From contig NZ_VCHX02000112.1 of NCBI RefSeq assembly GCF_005768555.2, positions 1-48,077 on the forward strand: a stretch of 48,077 bases of DNA. The letters run 5' to 3'. The DNA is from Streptomyces sporangiiformans. GTDB taxonomy: Bacteria; Actinomycetota; Actinomycetes; Streptomycetales; Streptomycetaceae. This document shows, in pieces, positions 1-9,863 of the stretch. Position numbers and translations under genes: made by a program. Within the stretch, counting starts at the first letter, position 1, and every line of letters begins with the position of its first letter. The notes beneath the pieces are model-generated. The model ran no database searches, had not been told where the DNA came from, and saw nothing but the letters and a program-made list of their open reading frames with translations.

Positions 1-1
1 C

Positions 2-40
2 GCGGGCGCCGCGGCCGGTCAACCCTGCCGCGGCGCCCGC
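2..40 (+). terminator. Strong hairpin terminator of an off-window gene
   Basis: A perfect 14-bp inverted repeat (2-15 and 27-40) encloses an 11-nt loop. No T-run follows, which is usual for Streptomyces terminators. It lies about 95 bp before the next start codon, so it most likely ends a gene left of the window. Confidence 0.75.
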
Positions 41-135
41 CGCCTGTTCACCCCGCGCCGGCCCGCCGTACTTCTCACTCTCCGCCAAGGGAAGGCAAAG
101 CGCGCTCAAAGGGAAGTCCTCGACTGTCTGTGGTC

Positions 136-273
136 ATGGACCAGTTCATTCTCGTGGGCGCCGATCTGGCCGCCATCTCCGTGCTGACTTTCGGCGTCTA
201 CTTCCCGCGCCACCACCGTCGCGACCTCGTCACCGCCACGCCGGTTACCTCGCCGTCGACGGCGGCACCGTGA
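136..273 (+). pseudogene. DUF4956 membrane protein gene, N-terminal remnant
   Basis: The reading frame from the ATG begins MDQFILVGADLAAISVLTFG, then YFPRHHRRDLVTA. I recognise this as the conserved N-terminus of the DUF4956 integral membrane family of actinomycetes, which normally runs over 200 residues with several membrane segments. Here similarity ends after about 34 residues, near position 238. The frame then runs into unrelated sequence and stops at 271-273. In Streptomyces this family usually sits beside VTC-type polyphosphate polymerase and carbohydrate-binding-domain (DUF4353-like) genes, and the sequence that follows belongs to the latter. The simplest reading is a deletion that removed the rest of this gene and the start of its neighbour. 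The family call comes from memory of the conserved start and was not checked by a search. Confidence 0.6.
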
Positions 274-1274
274 AGGTGACCAGCGAAGGCGACGGCGTCG
301 ACGCGGCCACCGATCTCGTGGTCACCGGTGGTGAGTTGAGTGTCAGCAGCACGGCCGCCGACGACTCCTCCGCGCACGGGCTGACGTCGGGAGTCATCAC
401 CGTCCTCGAGGGCGGCACCGTCGACGTCGACTCGTCTGCCGACGCCGTCCACAGCGATGCGGCCGTGCACGTCAGCGGTGCCGTCGTCACCGTCTCCGCC
501 GGCGACGACGGCGTGCACGCCGAGGGCGATCTGGTCATCAGCAAGGGCTCGTTGAAGGTCACGAAGTCGAACGAGGGCCTGGAAGGGAAGGACATCCTCG
601 TCAGCGGCGGCTCGGTGACGGTCACCGCCGGCGACGACGGCGTCAACGCGTCCGGCAGTACGACGTCGTCGAGTGACCAGGGCGGACAGGGCGGCGGTGG
701 CGGTGGCGGCGGTGGTGGCGGGGAGTCGGTCGGCGACTACACGGCCAAGGTCACCGGCGGCACCCTCGTCATCAACGCCGACGGCGACGGCTTCGACTCC
801 AATGGCACCGCTGAGATCACCGGCGGCACGGTCGTCGTCAACGGACCGGGGCGGAACGGCAACGGCGCCCTCGACGTCAACGGCAGCTTTACGATCAGCG
901 GCGGCACCCTGCTGGCCGCCGGCAGCGCGGGCATGGCCGTTGCCCCGGACACCGAGTCCGGGCAGGGCTGGGTCTCGGCCACGCTCGACTCGGCCGTCGA
1001 GGCCGGCACGACCCTGCATGTCGTCGATTCCGACGGGAAGGTCGTGGCGTCGTTCGTCACCTCGAAGACGATCCAGAACGTCGTCTACTCCGGTGACGGC
1101 ATCAAGAGCGGCGAGAAGTACGCGATCTACGTGGGCGGCGGCACCGGTTCGGGTTCGGGTTCCGACACCGGAGGCCTGGCGGCGGAGGCGGGCGACCTCG
1201 GGTCGGCGGAGGAGGTCGCCACGGTGACCGCCGGGGACGCGCCGGAGGGTGGCTTCGGCGGCGGGATGCGTTGA
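270..1274 (+). CDS. 5'-truncated carbohydrate-binding domain protein (DUF4353-like)
   Basis: The product is made of repeated beta-helix-like turns, such as GGTVDVDSSADAVHSDAAVH and ASGDDGVHAEGDLV-type units, with a Gly-rich linker around residues 135-150 and a Gly/Ser-rich tail. This is the pattern of the secreted Cthe_2159/DUF4353 carbohydrate-binding family. Intact Streptomyces relatives are roughly 500 residues with a signal peptide. This one lacks the signal and the first 150-200 residues. The frame is open to the left (A-G-Y-L-A-V-D-G-G from about 240) but has no start codon or ribosome site there, and the GTG at 270 lies inside a family repeat. It is fused behind the DUF4956 remnant, so it is probably a non-functional deletion product. 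Confidence 0.7.
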   Translation: MKVTSEGDGVDAATDLVVTGGELSVSSTAADDSSAHGLTSGVITVLEGGTVDVDSSADAVHSDAAVHVSGAVVTVSAGDDGVHAEGDLVISKGSLKVTKSNEGLEGKDILVSGGSVTVTAGDDGVNASGSTTSSSDQGGQGGGGGGGGGGGESVGDYTAKVTGGTLVINADGDGFDSNGTAEITGGTVVVNGPGRNGNGALDVNGSFTISGGTLLAAGSAGMAVAPDTESGQGWVSATLDSAVEAGTTLHVVDSDGKVVASFVTSKTIQNVVYSGDGIKSGEKYAIYVGGGTGSGSGSDTGGLAAEAGDLGSAEEVATVTAGDAPEGGFGGGMR

Positions 1275-1363
1275 GGGGGATGCGGTAGGGACGGCCGGCC
1301 AACCCCCGTTCAGCTAGCCCAAGTTGTCGGCAACCTTTCCGATCTCCGCGACCACAGATGAGT

Positions 1364-1391
1364 CGGAAGCCCGGCCCGCACCGGGCTTCCG
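1364..1391 (+). terminator. Hairpin between truncated gene and pectate lyase
   Basis: An 11-bp perfect stem (1364-1374 / 1381-1391) has a 6-nt loop. It is 90 bp after the stop at 1274 and 54 bp before the pectate lyase start. It most likely terminates the upstream transcript. A role in the pectate lyase leader is possible. Confidence 0.55.
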
Positions 1392-1445
1392 CGAACCACG
1401 TGCACTTTCCGCATCAGGTGCACCCGAACCCGTAAGGACTCATCC

Positions 1446-2792
1446 GTGGCAACCGTCACCCACCGTCGGTCCCTCCGCCGGCGGCGCACCATCCTCGTCT
1501 CCACCGCCGCTGTGGCGGCCGCGGGCCTCGGCGCCGTCCCCCTCGTCATGAACGCGAACGCAGCCGTCGACCTGTCGCGTCAGGCCCTGCCCGCCAAGGA
1601 CGGCTGGGCGGCCTCCGGCTCCGGTACGACGGGCGGCGCGAAGGCGGACTCCGCGCACGTCTACACCGTCAGCACCCGCGCCCAGCTGGCGAAAGCGCTG
1701 GGCTCCGGCACCGACTCCACCCCGAAGATCGTCAAGATCAAGGGCACGATCGACGTCAACACCGACGACGCGGGCAAGAGGATGACCTGCGCCGACTACG
1801 CCTCCGGCACGGGTTACTCGCTGGCCGCCTACCTCAAGGCGTACGACCCGGCCACCTGGGGCAAGAAGGAGCCCTCGGGCGCGCAGGAGAAGGCCCGGGA
1901 AGCCGCCGCGAACAAGCAGAAGAAGAACATCGTCTTCAAGGTGCCGTCCAACACCAGCATCGTGGGCGTCCCGGGCACCAAAGCCGGGATCAAGGGCGGC
2001 AGTCTGCAGGTGCAGGACGTGAAGAACGTCATCATCCGCAACCTCACCTTCTCCGCCACCGAGGACTGCTTCCCGCAGTGGGACCCGACGGACGGCTCGA
2101 AGGGCGAGTGGAACTCGAACTACGACTCCGTCACCCTGCGCGGGGCGACCAACGTCTGGGCCGACCACAACACCTTCACCGACGCGCCGTTCTTCGACAG
2201 CGCGGAGAAGACGTACTTCGGCCGCAAGTACCAGATCCACGACGGCGCCCTCGACATCACCAACGGCTCCGACCTGGTGACCGTCGAGCGCAACCAGTTC
2301 ACCAACCACGACAAGACGATGCTGATCGGCAGCAGCGACACCGACAGCGTCGGCAAGCTGCGGGTCTCCATCCACCACAACGTGTGGAAGGGCATCACCC
2401 AGCGCGCCCCGCTGGCCCGGATCGGCCAGATCCACCTCTACAACAACTACTACGACACGACGACCCTCAACGGGTACGGGCTCAAGTACAGCCTGGACTC
2501 GCGCGCCAAGGCCCAGGTGGTCGCCGAGCACAACTCCTGGAAGCTGCCGGCCGGTGCGAAGGTCGCGCAGCTGCTGAGCGGCGACGGCACGGGTTCGGTC
2601 GCGGGCGGCGGCAACTTCGTCAACGACAAGGCGACGGACATCGTCGCCGCGTACAACTCCGCGAACTCCAAGAAGCTGAAGACGACGGTGAACTGGAAGC
2701 CGACGCTCACCGCCGGCCTCCAGACCTCCGCGAAGAGCCTGGCGACGGAGCTGCTGAACACGACGGGCGCCGGGGTTCTGACCTCGTCCTGA
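1446..2792 (+). CDS. Secreted pectate lyase, PL1 family
   Basis: This enzyme should cleave polygalacturonate by beta-elimination outside the cell. The 448-residue product opens with an Arg-rich n-region (HRRSLRRRR) and a hydrophobic stretch ending near AANAAVD-type sequence, which fits a Sec or Tat signal peptide. PL1 hallmarks are visible: a 'WADHNTF' Ca-site strand, 'IHHNVWKGITQRAPLARIG' with the conserved Arg-x-Pro-x-x-Arg element, and 'IHLYNNYY'. The GTG start is preceded by AAGGA at 1433-1437. The gene is monocistronic, flanked by hairpins on both sides. Nothing in the sequence suggests truncation. Confidence 0.9.
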   Translation: MATVTHRRSLRRRRTILVSTAAVAAAGLGAVPLVMNANAAVDLSRQALPAKDGWAASGSGTTGGAKADSAHVYTVSTRAQLAKALGSGTDSTPKIVKIKGTIDVNTDDAGKRMTCADYASGTGYSLAAYLKAYDPATWGKKEPSGAQEKAREAAANKQKKNIVFKVPSNTSIVGVPGTKAGIKGGSLQVQDVKNVIIRNLTFSATEDCFPQWDPTDGSKGEWNSNYDSVTLRGATNVWADHNTFTDAPFFDSAEKTYFGRKYQIHDGALDITNGSDLVTVERNQFTNHDKTMLIGSSDTDSVGKLRVSIHHNVWKGITQRAPLARIGQIHLYNNYYDTTTLNGYGLKYSLDSRAKAQVVAEHNSWKLPAGAKVAQLLSGDGTGSVAGGGNFVNDKATDIVAAYNSANSKKLKTTVNWKPTLTAGLQTSAKSLATELLNTTGAGVLTSS

Positions 2793-2807
2793 TCCCGAAC
2801 AGAACTG

Positions 2808-2842
2808 AGTGGGGCCCGGGACTTCGCGTCCCGGGCCCCACT
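2808..2842 (+). terminator. Bidirectional terminator, pectate lyase / katG
   Basis: A perfect 15-bp stem (2808-2822 / 2828-2842) has a 5-nt TTCGC loop. It starts 15 bp after the pectate lyase stop and lies 33 bp past the end of convergent katG, so it can serve both genes. Confidence 0.85.
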
Positions 2843-2845
2843 CGT

Positions 2846-5122
<2,277 letters not shown>

Positions 5123-5392
5123 CTAGGTGGATCACGGTGCTCAGGAAAAGCGGGCGGTGGAACGGCCGGGGCGCGGGCCCCGAGTGGATGACCTCGGCCT
5201 CGTCGGTCGAGAAGCTGTGGGCGTCGGACGCGGTCAGGCCCGGGGCCGTGCCGGCCGGGGCCTCGTGCACGGCTTGAACGGGGTGATGACCTTGCGATCG
5301 CGTATCCCCCGGAGGCGATCGCCTCGACGGCGTCACGTCTCTGTCTCCTGCCGTGCTGGTGTCTTGCTGTCCCTTGGCTATCGCCGGAAGCG

Positions 5393-5420
5393 ATCCTACA
5401 ATGGACAGAGTCCAAGTCAA
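5393..5420 (-). promoter_or_regulatory. katG promoter with embedded palindromic operator
   Basis: On the minus strand, TTGACT (5415-5420) and TAGGAT (5393-5398) form a near-consensus -35/-10 pair with a 16-nt spacer. Inside the spacer lies the perfect interrupted palindrome TGGAC-N3-GTCCA (5402-5414). Binding there would block RNA polymerase. The adjacent Fur/CatR-like protein is the obvious candidate, by inference. The remaining stretch to the katG start (5108-5392) has no gene; it holds a 14-bp palindrome at 5312-5325. Confidence 0.7.
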
Positions 5421-5506
5421 GAAGGGCGTCAAACCCATATTCAATCGGAACCCGGACGCCCACTGATAAACTCGAGTATCCACCGAACCTGAATAGGTGA
5501 ACCGAC

Positions 5507-5917
5507 ATGAGCGACCTGCTGGAGCGACTGCGCGGACGTGGCTGGCGAATGACCTCCCAGCGGCGCGTCGTTGCGGAGGTCCTCGACGGTGACCACGTCC
5601 ATCTCACGGCCGACGACGTGCATGCCCGCGCGGCACAGCGGCTGCCCGAGATCTCCCGGGCGACCGTCTACAACACCCTGGGTGAGCTGGTCTCCCTCGG
5701 CGAGGTCATAGAGGTCTCCACCGACGGCCGTGCCAAGCGCTACGACCCCAACGCACACCGCCCGCACCAGCACCTGGTGTGCTCCAACTGCGGCACCATC
5801 CGCGATGTCCACCCGGCCGGCAACCCGCTGGCCGACCTCCCGGCGGAGGAACGGTTCGGCTTCGCGGTGTCCGAGGTCACGGTCACCTACCGCGGACTGT
5901 GCCCGTCCTGCGCCTAG
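5507..5917 (+). CDS. Fur family peroxide-responsive repressor (CatR/PerR-like)
   Basis: A 136-residue metal-dependent repressor. The N-terminal winged helix includes RMTSQRRVVAEVL and the recognition segment SRATVYNTLGELVSLGEV. The C-terminal dimerisation half carries the His-rich NAHRPHQHLVCSNCG and a final CPSC, giving the two CxxC motifs of a structural zinc site. Divergence from katG and the palindrome in the katG promoter suggest it senses peroxide and represses katG, as CatR does for catA. AGGTGA lies 7 nt before the ATG. It could instead be a classical iron-sensing Fur, but the neighbour and the family features favour the peroxide role. Confidence 0.9.
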   Translation: MSDLLERLRGRGWRMTSQRRVVAEVLDGDHVHLTADDVHARAAQRLPEISRATVYNTLGELVSLGEVIEVSTDGRAKRYDPNAHRPHQHLVCSNCGTIRDVHPAGNPLADLPAEERFGFAVSEVTVTYRGLCPSCA

Positions 5918-5936
5918 CAGCCCTTCGGGCAAGGTC

Positions 5937-6653
5937 TCAGTGCCCCAGCCCGGCGCCTCCGTCGACCGGGATCACGGCACCGCGCACATAACCGGCCCGG
6001 ACCAGGAACGCCACCGCGTCGGCGACCTCCTCGGGCCGGCCCGGGCGGCCGGCCGGGGTCTGCCGCAGGAGGTCCCGGCGCTGCTCGGCCGTCAGCCCGC
6101 GGCTCATGTCCGTCTCCGTCAGGCCGGGCGCGACCACGTTGCAGGTGATGTCCCGAGGACCGAGCTCGCGGGTCAGCGACCGTGCGAAGCCGACCAGCCC
6201 CGCCTTCGCCGCCGCGTAGTTGGTCTGCCCGGGGGCACCGTGCAGCGCCGAAGTGGAGGATATGAGCACGATCCGGCCGTGGCCTTCCCGGAGCATCCCG
6301 CGCAGCGCGCGCTGGGCGACCCGGAAGGCCCCGGTGAGGTTGGTGTCGATCACGGAGGTGAAGTCCGCCTCGCTCATCCGCACCAGCAGACGGTCGTGGA
6401 CGGTGCCCGCGTTGGCGATCAGGACGGTGACCGGACCGTGGGCCGACTCCGCCTCCTTGAAGGCCTGGTCCACCTGCTGACTGTCGGTGACATCGCACCG
6501 TACGGCGAGAAAGCCCTCTGAGTCGGGCGGCTCCTCACCGCGGTAGGTCACCGCGACCCGGTCCCCCGCCGCCGCGAAGCTGCGGGCAATGGCCAGCCCG
6601 ATCCCCCTGTTCCCTCCGGTCACGAACACCGACCGGGCCGTCGCCTGTGCCAT
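5937..6653 (-). CDS. FabG-type 3-ketoacyl-ACP reductase, PKS ketoreductase
   Basis: A short-chain dehydrogenase that should reduce beta-keto groups on acyl carrier protein with NADPH. It shows the cofactor motif TGGNRGIG (residues 12-19), the NAG element ANAGTVHDRLL, and the catalytic Ser133, Tyr146 and Lys150 (NYAAAK). The start at 6653 gives 238 residues and is preceded by GGAGGGG about 8 nt upstream; a further-upstream start would add 17 unrelated residues. It is the last gene of the leftward biosynthetic operon, 79 bp behind the exporter. It probably supplies the ketoreduction step of the small type II PKS rather than primary fatty acid synthesis, since no other fab genes are nearby. Confidence 0.88.
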   Translation of the reverse strand: MAQATARSVFVTGGNRGIGLAIARSFAAAGDRVAVTYRGEEPPDSEGFLAVRCDVTDSQQVDQAFKEAESAHGPVTVLIANAGTVHDRLLVRMSEADFTSVIDTNLTGAFRVAQRALRGMLREGHGRIVLISSTSALHGAPGQTNYAAAKAGLVGFARSLTRELGPRDITCNVVAPGLTETDMSRGLTAEQRRDLLRQTPAGRPGRPEEVADAVAFLVRAGYVRGAVIPVDGGAGLGH

Positions 6654-6732
6654 CGTGCCTGCCCCCTCCTGTTCCTCTGCTCTTCTATGTCCTACGTGTC
6701 GCACGCCTTACGTGTCTCACGTCTTCCACTGG

Positions 6733-8370
6733 TTACGCGGTTTCCACATGGCCGTCCCGCGCCTCTCGAAGTTCTCCCGGCCCTTCCGGATCTTCCCGGA
6801 GGGGCTGCGGCCGTGCTCCCCGTGCACGCAGGCCCACCGCACACACGGCGAACCCGGCCAAGGCCAGTACGGCGGTCCAGAGCGTGGCCGCGTACATGGC
6901 GTCGAGGAAGGCGCGGTCGGCCGTGGCCGCCAGTTCCGGCAGGCGGAGCGAACCGGCCAGCGCGCGTGCCGCCTCCGCCGAGGTCCTGGCCTGTTCCTCG
7001 GCGCCGGGCGGCAGTTCCCGCGGACCGCCGGGCAGCGCGGCATCCGCCATCCGCTCCCGGTACACCCCGGAGAGGATCGAGCCGATCACCGCCACCCCGA
7101 GCGTCCCGCCCACCTGCCGGGTGACACTGTTGACGGCCGATCCGGCGCCCGCGAGATGCTGCGGCACCCCGCTCATCATCACGGCCGTGACCGGCGTACC
7201 GACCAGGCCCATGCCGAAGCCCTGGATCCACAGCAGTGCGGCGATGACCACGACGCTCGTCGCGCCGTCGAACCACAGATAGCCGACGTAAGTGGCCGCT
7301 GTGGCCAGAATTCCGGCCGCGACCGTCCACCGGGCCGACAGCAGCCGGCTCATCGCCGGAGAAGCCTGACTGCCCAGGACGATGCCGACCGCGGCGGCGA
7401 TCATCACGGTTCCGGCGTCGGCGGGGGACAGCCCACGGGGCCCCTGGAGGTAGAAGGCCGCGTAGAAGAGGTGCCCGGCCAGCGCCATGAACGACAGCAG
7501 CAGCACCACACTCCCGGCCGCGAACCCGGGCTGCCGGAAGAGCCGCAGGTCCAGGCTGGGGGCGGAGGACCTGCGCTGACCCGCCACAAAGGCTGCGAGC
7601 AGTGCGCCGCCCAGCAGGAGCGGGAGCAGGACGTGCGGCCCGTACCAGGCCCGTCCGCTGCCGAGCTCGATGATCCCGTAGACCATGCCGCCCAGCCCGA
7701 GCACCGACAGGGCCAGCCCCGGCAGGTCGAGCTTCCGGCCGCGCGCACCGCCCAGTCCGGGTACGACGGCCGCCACTCCGGCCAGGCACAGGGCGACGAT
7801 CGGCACATTGACCAGGAACACCGAACCCCACCAGAAGTGGCTGAGCAGCGCCCCGCCCACGACGGGGCCGACGGCCACGCCCAGACCGCTGGACGAGCTC
7901 CAGATCGCGATCGCCCGGGTGCGCTTCTCCTCCGGAGTGCTCCGCACGATGACGGACAGCGTCGCGGGCATCAGCAGCGCGCTGCCCGCGCCCATGAAGG
8001 CGCGCGCCACGATCAGCCAGGCCGGGTCAGCCGCGAACGCGCCGAGGCCGGACGCGGCGCCGAACAGCGCCAGACCGGCGAGCAGGGTGGTGCGGGGGCC
8101 GAACCGGTCGGCCAGCGCGCCGCCCGCGAAGAGAGCGCCGGCGAAGACCAGGGTGTAGGCGCCGGCCACCCACTCCAGTTCGGCGGGGCTCGCGCCCAGG
8201 CCCTGGGACGGGTCGGCCAGGGTGGTGACGGCGACGTTGAGGATCGAGGTGTCCAGCCAGATCAGCATCTGGGCACAGACCACGACCAGGATGACGGCCC
8301 ACGGCCGGGACGGGGCGGCTCCCGCTGCCGCCCCGCTCGCTTTCGCGCCCTGCGAGCCGGGCCCGGTCAT
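6733..8370 (-). CDS. DHA2-type MFS drug/metabolite exporter
   Basis: A 545-residue major facilitator protein with many hydrophobic segments, consistent with 14 transmembrane helices. The first helix reads VILVVVCAQMLIWLDTSILN followed by VAVTTLA, the DHA2 signature (LDTSILNVAL-type). RFGPRTTLLAG matches the loop 2-3 motif, and later GIVLGSQ-like helices follow. The start overlaps the stop of the upstream epimerase gene in an ATGA arrangement (8367-8370), implying translational coupling. In this setting it most likely exports the operon's aromatic polyketide product. The substrate is inferred from location only. Confidence 0.9.
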   Translation of the reverse strand: MTGPGSQGAKASGAAAGAAPSRPWAVILVVVCAQMLIWLDTSILNVAVTTLADPSQGLGASPAELEWVAGAYTLVFAGALFAGGALADRFGPRTTLLAGLALFGAASGLGAFAADPAWLIVARAFMGAGSALLMPATLSVIVRSTPEEKRTRAIAIWSSSSGLGVAVGPVVGGALLSHFWWGSVFLVNVPIVALCLAGVAAVVPGLGGARGRKLDLPGLALSVLGLGGMVYGIIELGSGRAWYGPHVLLPLLLGGALLAAFVAGQRRSSAPSLDLRLFRQPGFAAGSVVLLLSFMALAGHLFYAAFYLQGPRGLSPADAGTVMIAAAVGIVLGSQASPAMSRLLSARWTVAAGILATAATYVGYLWFDGATSVVVIAALLWIQGFGMGLVGTPVTAVMMSGVPQHLAGAGSAVNSVTRQVGGTLGVAVIGSILSGVYRERMADAALPGGPRELPPGAEEQARTSAEAARALAGSLRLPELAATADRAFLDAMYAATLWTAVLALAGFAVCAVGLRARGARPQPLREDPEGPGELREARDGHVETA

Positions 8371-9302
8371 TCCTCGCCCAGCCCGTCGCGCCAGCTCGGC
8401 CGCAGCGGCTTCCAGCCCAGCGCCGTACGCGCCCGGTCGTTGGCCGCGCCGTGCGCCGCGGTGAGCTGATGGGCCATGAACCATCCGAGCAGCCGGGGCG
8501 CGAGCGCCGCCGGAATCGTTCGAGGGGACGGTCCGGCCAGCGTACGGGCGTAGTGCGGCAGCCACTGCGCGGCCGGGGCCGGGTCGTCGTCCGTCACGTG
8601 GAACACGCCGGTGACGTCGGACTCGACGGCCGCCACCGTCGCCCCCACGGCATCCTCCACATGCAGGAACGACGTGATCCCGGACCCGCCCTCGGGAAGC
8701 GGGAGCCGCCCGGCCAGCACCGCCTGTGTGGTCCCGCCGTTACGGGCGTACGCGGTCCGGGGGCCGTACAGCGTGCCGTACCGCAGCGCCACGCCCGCGA
8801 GATCCTCGCTGCCCAGGACCAGCCGCTCCAGCTCGGCGACGGCCCGTACGGTGGCGGCCCAGCCGGGGTCCGGGGCGTCCACGTACAGCGGCGCGTCCTC
8901 GTCGACGACCGGATTCCCGGCCGGATCCCCGGCCGGGGCGGCGGCGAAGGCGATGCTCTGCGCGACCAGCCGCCGTGCCCCCGCCGCACGGGCCGCCGCG
9001 ACCAGGTTGGCCGTGCCCTCGGTGCGCAGGCGCGCGGTCAGCGCGAAGGCCCCCGCGGGGTCGTCGCGCAGCAGCCGCAACGCCGACATCTGATGGACGA
9101 CCACCTCGGGCCGGGCGGCCGACACCGCCGACAACAGGGCCTGGCGGTCGAGGGCGTCGGCGACCATGACGTCATCCGCCTCCGGCGCACGGGCCCGGGA
9201 CCCCTGACGTACCAGAGCGCTCACCTGGTGGCCCCGCGCCCGCAGCGCGCCCACCAGGGGATGTCCGACCACTCCGGTGGCTCCGGCGACAAGTACCCGC
9301 AC
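8367..9302 (-). CDS. NAD-dependent epimerase/dehydratase family protein
   Basis: An extended short-chain dehydrogenase of 311 residues. The Rossmann motif GATGVVG is at residues 7-13. A VVHQMSALR strand follows, then a tyrosine region with ALRYGTLYGP, typical of the family. The Tyr-x-x-x-Lys of classical epimerases is not obvious: the segment around ALRYGTLYGP has no Lys at +4, so catalysis could differ. It uses a GTG start 3 bp after the stop of the preceding operon gene. In related diazotisation-type clusters an oxidoreductase acts late on the aromatic acid. Whether this protein does the same, or reduces a chain intermediate, cannot be told from sequence. Confidence 0.8.
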   Translation of the reverse strand: MRVLVAGATGVVGHPLVGALRARGHQVSALVRQGSRARAPEADDVMVADALDRQALLSAVSAARPEVVVHQMSALRLLRDDPAGAFALTARLRTEGTANLVAAARAAGARRLVAQSIAFAAAPAGDPAGNPVVDEDAPLYVDAPDPGWAATVRAVAELERLVLGSEDLAGVALRYGTLYGPRTAYARNGGTTQAVLAGRLPLPEGGSGITSFLHVEDAVGATVAAVESDVTGVFHVTDDDPAPAAQWLPHYARTLAGPSPRTIPAALAPRLLGWFMAHQLTAAHGAANDRARTALGWKPLRPSWRDGLGEE

Positions 9303-9305
9303 GGC

Positions 9306-9863
9306 TCAGCCCTCCGCTTCCGCAGTGCCGACCCGCATCAGCAGACGGCAGGCCTTGTCGCCGTCCCGCAGACAGCTGGTGGCCCGGTTCTCCGACAGGG
9401 TCACGCCGAGCCCCTCGGACCAGCCCGCGTGGACGTCGGTGCACGGGCACTGGTAGCCCTCCAGCGAACCGGCCATCCGCACCATGGTGATGGCGAAGTT
9501 CCGCCGCAGCGTGAGCACGATCAGATCGTCTTCCTCCACCTCGGTGGAGGCGTTGCGCAGTTCCCGCGGGAACATCCGTTCGCCGCACTCGTCGTACCGG
9601 CGGCGCAGCTCCTCCAGGTCCTTGCCGGTGTCACCGGTGTCGGGGAGCGGGCCGAAGCGGCGGGCGACGCGCTGTCCGACCTGGAGGGCGACCTTGCGCA
9701 TCGCCTCGGCGTTGATCTCGTTCGCGACCTGCTGCCCGAACCGGGCGGCCACGCCCTGGTACCAGTTGGCGTCGTGCTGCCACCACAGCCGGTACGCCTC
9801 CACCGTCTGGGCGCGGTGGTTGACGTCGTCGGCACCCGTTCCTGTGCCCGTGCCCGTACTCAT
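9306..9863 (-). CDS. Conserved cysteine-containing protein, ATC-hydrolase/DUF6125-like
   Basis: A 185-residue cytoplasmic protein. The N-terminal half carries YRLWWQHDANWYQGVAARFG, a pattern I associate with DUF6125 and the L-2-amino-thiazoline-4-carboxylic acid hydrolase group. The C-terminal half has a cluster of cysteines (YQCPCTD, then TSCLRDGDKACRL), which could bind metal or form a thiol active site. A short Thr-Gly repeat follows the start. The ATG overlaps the stop of the second ligase gene (ATGA, 9860-9863), so it belongs to the operon. Its function in the pathway is unknown. The family assignment is tentative. Confidence 0.65.
   Translation of the reverse strand: MSTGTGTGTGADDVNHRAQTVEAYRLWWQHDANWYQGVAARFGQQVANEINAEAMRKVALQVGQRVARRFGPLPDTGDTGKDLEELRRRYDECGERMFPRELRNASTEVEEDDLIVLTLRRNFAITMVRMAGSLEGYQCPCTDVHAGWSEGLGVTLSENRATSCLRDGDKACRLLMRVGTAEAEG

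Noticed and set aside
5312..5325. GAGGCGATCGCCTC palindrome as a Fur box
   Set aside because: It is 70 bp downstream of the katG promoter and unlike the site in the promoter spacer; no clear role.
5127..5492. 121-residue frame in the katG-fur gap
   Set aside because: It runs across the predicted katG promoter and operator and lacks codon bias.
6589..8469. 626-residue Gln/Arg/Gly-rich frame opposite the exporter
   Set aside because: Low-complexity shadow of the MFS gene, whose membrane helices and motifs are unmistakable.
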